A stretch of DNA of 64,000 nucleotides from Taudactylus pleione (taxonomy: Eukaryota; Chordata; Amphibia; Anura; Myobatrachidae), in assembly GCA_031769625.1 (NCBI GenBank), contig JAUIMM010000739.1, positions 2,579,292 through 2,643,291 on the forward strand, read 5' to 3'. Position numbers and translations under genes: made by a program. The notes under the pieces are model-generated. The model had not been told where the DNA came from. It made no database searches and saw nothing but the letters and a program-made list of their open reading frames with translations. Shown here one piece after another: positions 62,401 through 64,000 of the stretch; within the stretch, counting starts at the first letter, position 1; each line of letters begins with the position of its first letter.

Positions 62401-64000
62401 ATATCTGTGTGCTCCTGAGTCTGTATATGGGAGACTGCGCTGAGTAATGTGATATGTGACACCTGTATATCTGTGTGCTCCTGAGTCTGTATATAGGGAG
62501 ACTGCGCTGAGTAATGTGATATGTGACACCTGTATATCTGTGTGCTCCTGAGTCTGTATATGGGAGACTGCGCTGAGTAATGTGATGTGTGACACCTGTA
62601 TATCTGTGTGCTCCTGAGTCTGTATATAGGAGACTGCGCTGAGTAATGTGATATGTGACACCTGTATATCTGTGTGCTCCTGAGTCTGTATATAGGAGAC
62701 TGCGCTGAGTAATGTGATATGTGACACCTGTATATCTGTGTGCTCCTGAGTCTGTATATAGGAGACTGCGCTGAGTAATGTGATATGTGACACCTGTATA
62801 TCTGTGTGCTCCTGAGTCTGTATATAGGAGACTGCGCTGAGTAATGTGATATGTGACACCTGTATATCTGTGTGCTCCTGAGTCTGTATATAGGGAGACT
62901 GCGCTGAGTAATGTGATATGTGACACCTGTATATCTGTGTGCTCCTGAGTCTGTATATGGGAGACTGCGCTGAGTAATGTGATATGTGACACCTGTATAT
63001 CTGTGTGCTCCTGAGTCTGTATATAGGAGACTGCGCTGAGTAATGTGATATGTGACACCTGTATATCTGTGTGCTCCTGAGTCTGTATATAGGAGACTGC
63101 GCTGAGTAATGTGATATGTGACACCTGTATATCTGTGTGCTCCTGAGTCTGTATATAGGAGACTGCGCTGAGTAATGTGATATGTGACACCTGTATATCT
63201 GTGTGCTCCTGAGTCTGTATATAGGAGACTGCGCTGAGTAATGTGATATGTGACACCTGTATATCTGTGTGCTCCTGAGTCTGTATATAGGAGACTGCGC
63301 TGAGTAATGTGATATGTGACACCTGTATATCTGTGTGCTCCTGAGTCTGTATATAGGAGACTGCGCTGAGTAATGTGATATGTGACACCTGTATATCTGT
63401 GTGCTCCTGAGTCTGTATATGGGAGACTGCGCTGAGTAATGTGATATGTGACACCTGTATATCTGTGTGCTCCTGAGTCTGTATATAGGAGACTGCGCTG
63501 AGTAATGTGATATGTGACACCTGTATATCTGTGTGCTCCTGAGTCTGTATATAGGGAGACTGCGCTGAGTAATGTGATATGTGACACCTGTATATCTGTG
63601 TGCTCCTGAGTCTGTATATAGGAGACTGCGCTGAGTAATGTGATATGTGACACCTGTATATCTGTGTGCTCCTGAGTCTGTATATAGGAGACTGCGCTGA
63701 GTAATGTGATATGTGACACCTGTATATCTGTGTGCTCCTGAGTCTGTATATGGAGACTGCGCTGAGTAATGTGATATGTGACACCTGTATATCTGTGTGC
63801 TCCTGAGTCTGTATATGGGAGACTGCGCTGAGTAATGTGATATGTGACACCTGTATATCTGTGTGCTCCTGAGTCTGTATATAGGAGACTGCGCTGAGTA
63901 ATGTGATATGTGACACCTGTATATCTGTGTGCTCCTGAGTCTTGTATATAGGAGACTGCTGCTGAGTAATGTGATATGTGACACTGTATATCTGTGTGCT
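59491..64000. repeat. Right domain: near-uniform monomers with single-base indels
   Basis: Most units differ from consensus only at position 29 (A or G) or by GACTGTGCTGAG. A third GAGTCATGTG landmark at 59,735 echoes the duplication to the left. Unit-length changes here are all single-base: 65-bp units at 59,694, 61,082 and 63,724; 67-bp units at 60,155, 60,420, 60,553, 62,467, 62,864, 63,525 and 63,921. The last full unit (63,921-63,987) has three: GTCTTGTATA, GACTGCTGCTG and GACACTGT. The array runs off the right edge. Confidence 0.8.
63129..63194. repeat. Exemplar consensus monomer, 66 bp
   Basis: A representative unmodified unit for reference. Using position 1 as the first A of ATATCTG: position 29 is the most variable base (A here, G in TATATGGG units, T in TATATTGG units). 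The only CpG, and the only HhaI-type GCGC, is at 37-40. CACCTG near the end is a canonical E-box hexamer (CANNTG). Short inverted matches occur (CTCCT at 12-16 with AGGAG at 29-33; AGTCT at 18-22 with AGACT at 32-36), but they are five bases long and compete with each other. Confidence 0.95.

Larger units (their letters stand above)
54921..63987. repeat. 65- and 67-bp single-base indel units, 19 copies
   Basis: 65-bp units start at 54921, 55118, 55183, 55842, 58179, 58376, 58441, 59166, 59694, 61082 and 63724, reading TATATAGAGAC or TATATGGAGAC with one G lost. 67-bp units start at 59297, 60155, 60420, 60553, 62467, 62864, 63525 and 63921, reading TATATAGGGAGAC, GCTGCTGAG or GCAGCTGAG with one base gained. 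Most changes are in the short G run after TATAT. I found no single-base length change between 1 and 54,920. Confidence 0.85.
1..64000. repeat. Tandem satellite array, 66-bp monomer, whole window
   Basis: Every part of the window is a head-to-tail copy of one 66-bp unit in the same orientation. The phase used starts ATATCTGTGT; 63,129-63,194 is a consensus copy. The consensus has 15 A, 22 T, 18 G and 11 C (44% GC) and is T- and G-rich on the plus strand. Landmarks in order are CTCCTGAGTCTG, TATATAGG or TATATGGG, the CpG-bearing GACTGCGCTGAG, and GTGACACCTG. By hand there are 989 units plus a 13-bp partial (63,988-64,000), and the unit lengths sum exactly to 64,000. No stretch of 300 bases holds anything else. 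Neither array edge is in the window. Tandem structure is seen directly; calling it a nuclear satellite is inference. Family and species are not recognised. Confidence 0.98.

Noticed and set aside
63129..63194. Stable hairpin or cruciform in each monomer
   Set aside because: The best inverted matches are five bases (CTCCT/AGGAG and AGTCT/AGACT), mutually exclusive, and the first is broken in G-type units.
63129..63194. TATATA as a promoter TATA box in each monomer
   Set aside because: Low-complexity match with no other promoter element; the site is disrupted in the TATATGGG half of units.
56787..63719. Very long minus-strand open frame (about 2,310 codons) and many others up to 1,868 codons
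   Set aside because: Produced by a stop-free 66-bp repeat in all three minus frames. Frame-shifting truncated units occur inside them, starts fall wherever a variant creates ATG, and there is no signal, domain or non-repeat sequence.
1..64000. CRISPR array
   Set aside because: Units are contiguous with no unique spacers between constant repeats, and no cas-like gene is present. Length and monotony fit a satellite.
1..64000. Tandem genes for a repeat protein or antifreeze/silk-like protein
   Set aside because: Truncations of 16, 7, 28, 11 and 38 bp are not multiples of three and recur dozens of times, which a selected coding frame would not tolerate.
1..64000. Centromeric satellite with a CENP-B box
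   Set aside because: I see no sequence resembling the CENP-B box core (TTCG...CGGG) in the monomer. A centromeric location is possible but not supported by sequence alone.
1..64000. Telomeric repeat or interstitial telomere tract
   Set aside because: No TTAGGG-type or related short repeats were seen; the unit is 66 bp and complex.
1..64000. Embedded transposon, tRNA or rRNA
   Set aside because: Every base is accounted for by monomer classes, leaving no room for an insertion.

Overview
The window is one uninterrupted tandem-repeat (satellite or large minisatellite) array from base 1 to base 64,000. No unique sequence, gene, RNA gene, transposon or CRISPR array could be supported. The basic unit is 66 bp; 63,129-63,194 is a clean consensus copy. 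Reading in the phase that starts ATATCTGTGT, I can account for the whole window by hand: 887 units of 66 bp, 46 of 50 bp, 14 of 59 bp, 10 of 38 bp, 8 of 55 bp, 3 of 64 bp, 2 of 28 bp, 11 of 65 bp, 8 of 67 bp, and a final 13-bp partial unit. These sum to exactly 64,000.

The array suggests a eukaryotic nuclear genome, most likely an animal. A monotonous satellite longer than 64 kb is not expected in a bacterium, plasmid or virus. The single CpG in each monomer often appears as TpG or CpA, the signature of 5-methylcytosine deamination, which points to a lineage that methylates CpG, such as vertebrates. I do not recognise the satellite family, so species and chromosomal location (centromeric, pericentromeric, subtelomeric or interstitial) stay open. 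Both window edges lie inside the array.

Layout. (1) 1-1,690: full-length monomers only. (2) About 1,690-17,740: a higher-order repeat seen twice, offset 8.4-8.9 kb, with an 835-bp and a 2,118-bp duplication nested inside it. (3) 17.28-18.70 kb: a local triplication of a 460-498 bp block. (4) 18.7-25.0 kb: a mosaic of blocks also found elsewhere. (5) 25.0-37.4 kb: a domain whose landmarks repeat at 1,304, 1,370 and 2,740 bp, with parts reappearing 6,577 bp downstream. (6) 37.4-52.5 kb: the most regular domain, with successive landmarks 3,664, 3,614, 2,640 and 3,937 bp apart. (7) 53.17-59.49 kb: a recent 3,258-bp tandem duplication. (8) 59.49-64.0 kb: near-uniform monomers. All nineteen units of 65 or 67 bp lie beyond 54.9 kb.

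The minus strand carries very long open frames (up to about 2,310 codons at 56,787-63,719). They follow from the repeat: 66 is a multiple of three and the consensus has no TTA, CTA or TCA on the plus strand, so all three minus frames are stop-free 22-residue repeats. I annotate none as a gene. The interest here is in how the array evolved: origin and spread of deleted units, microhomology at deletion junctions, nested higher-order repeats, CpG decay, and a change in variant spectrum near the right end.
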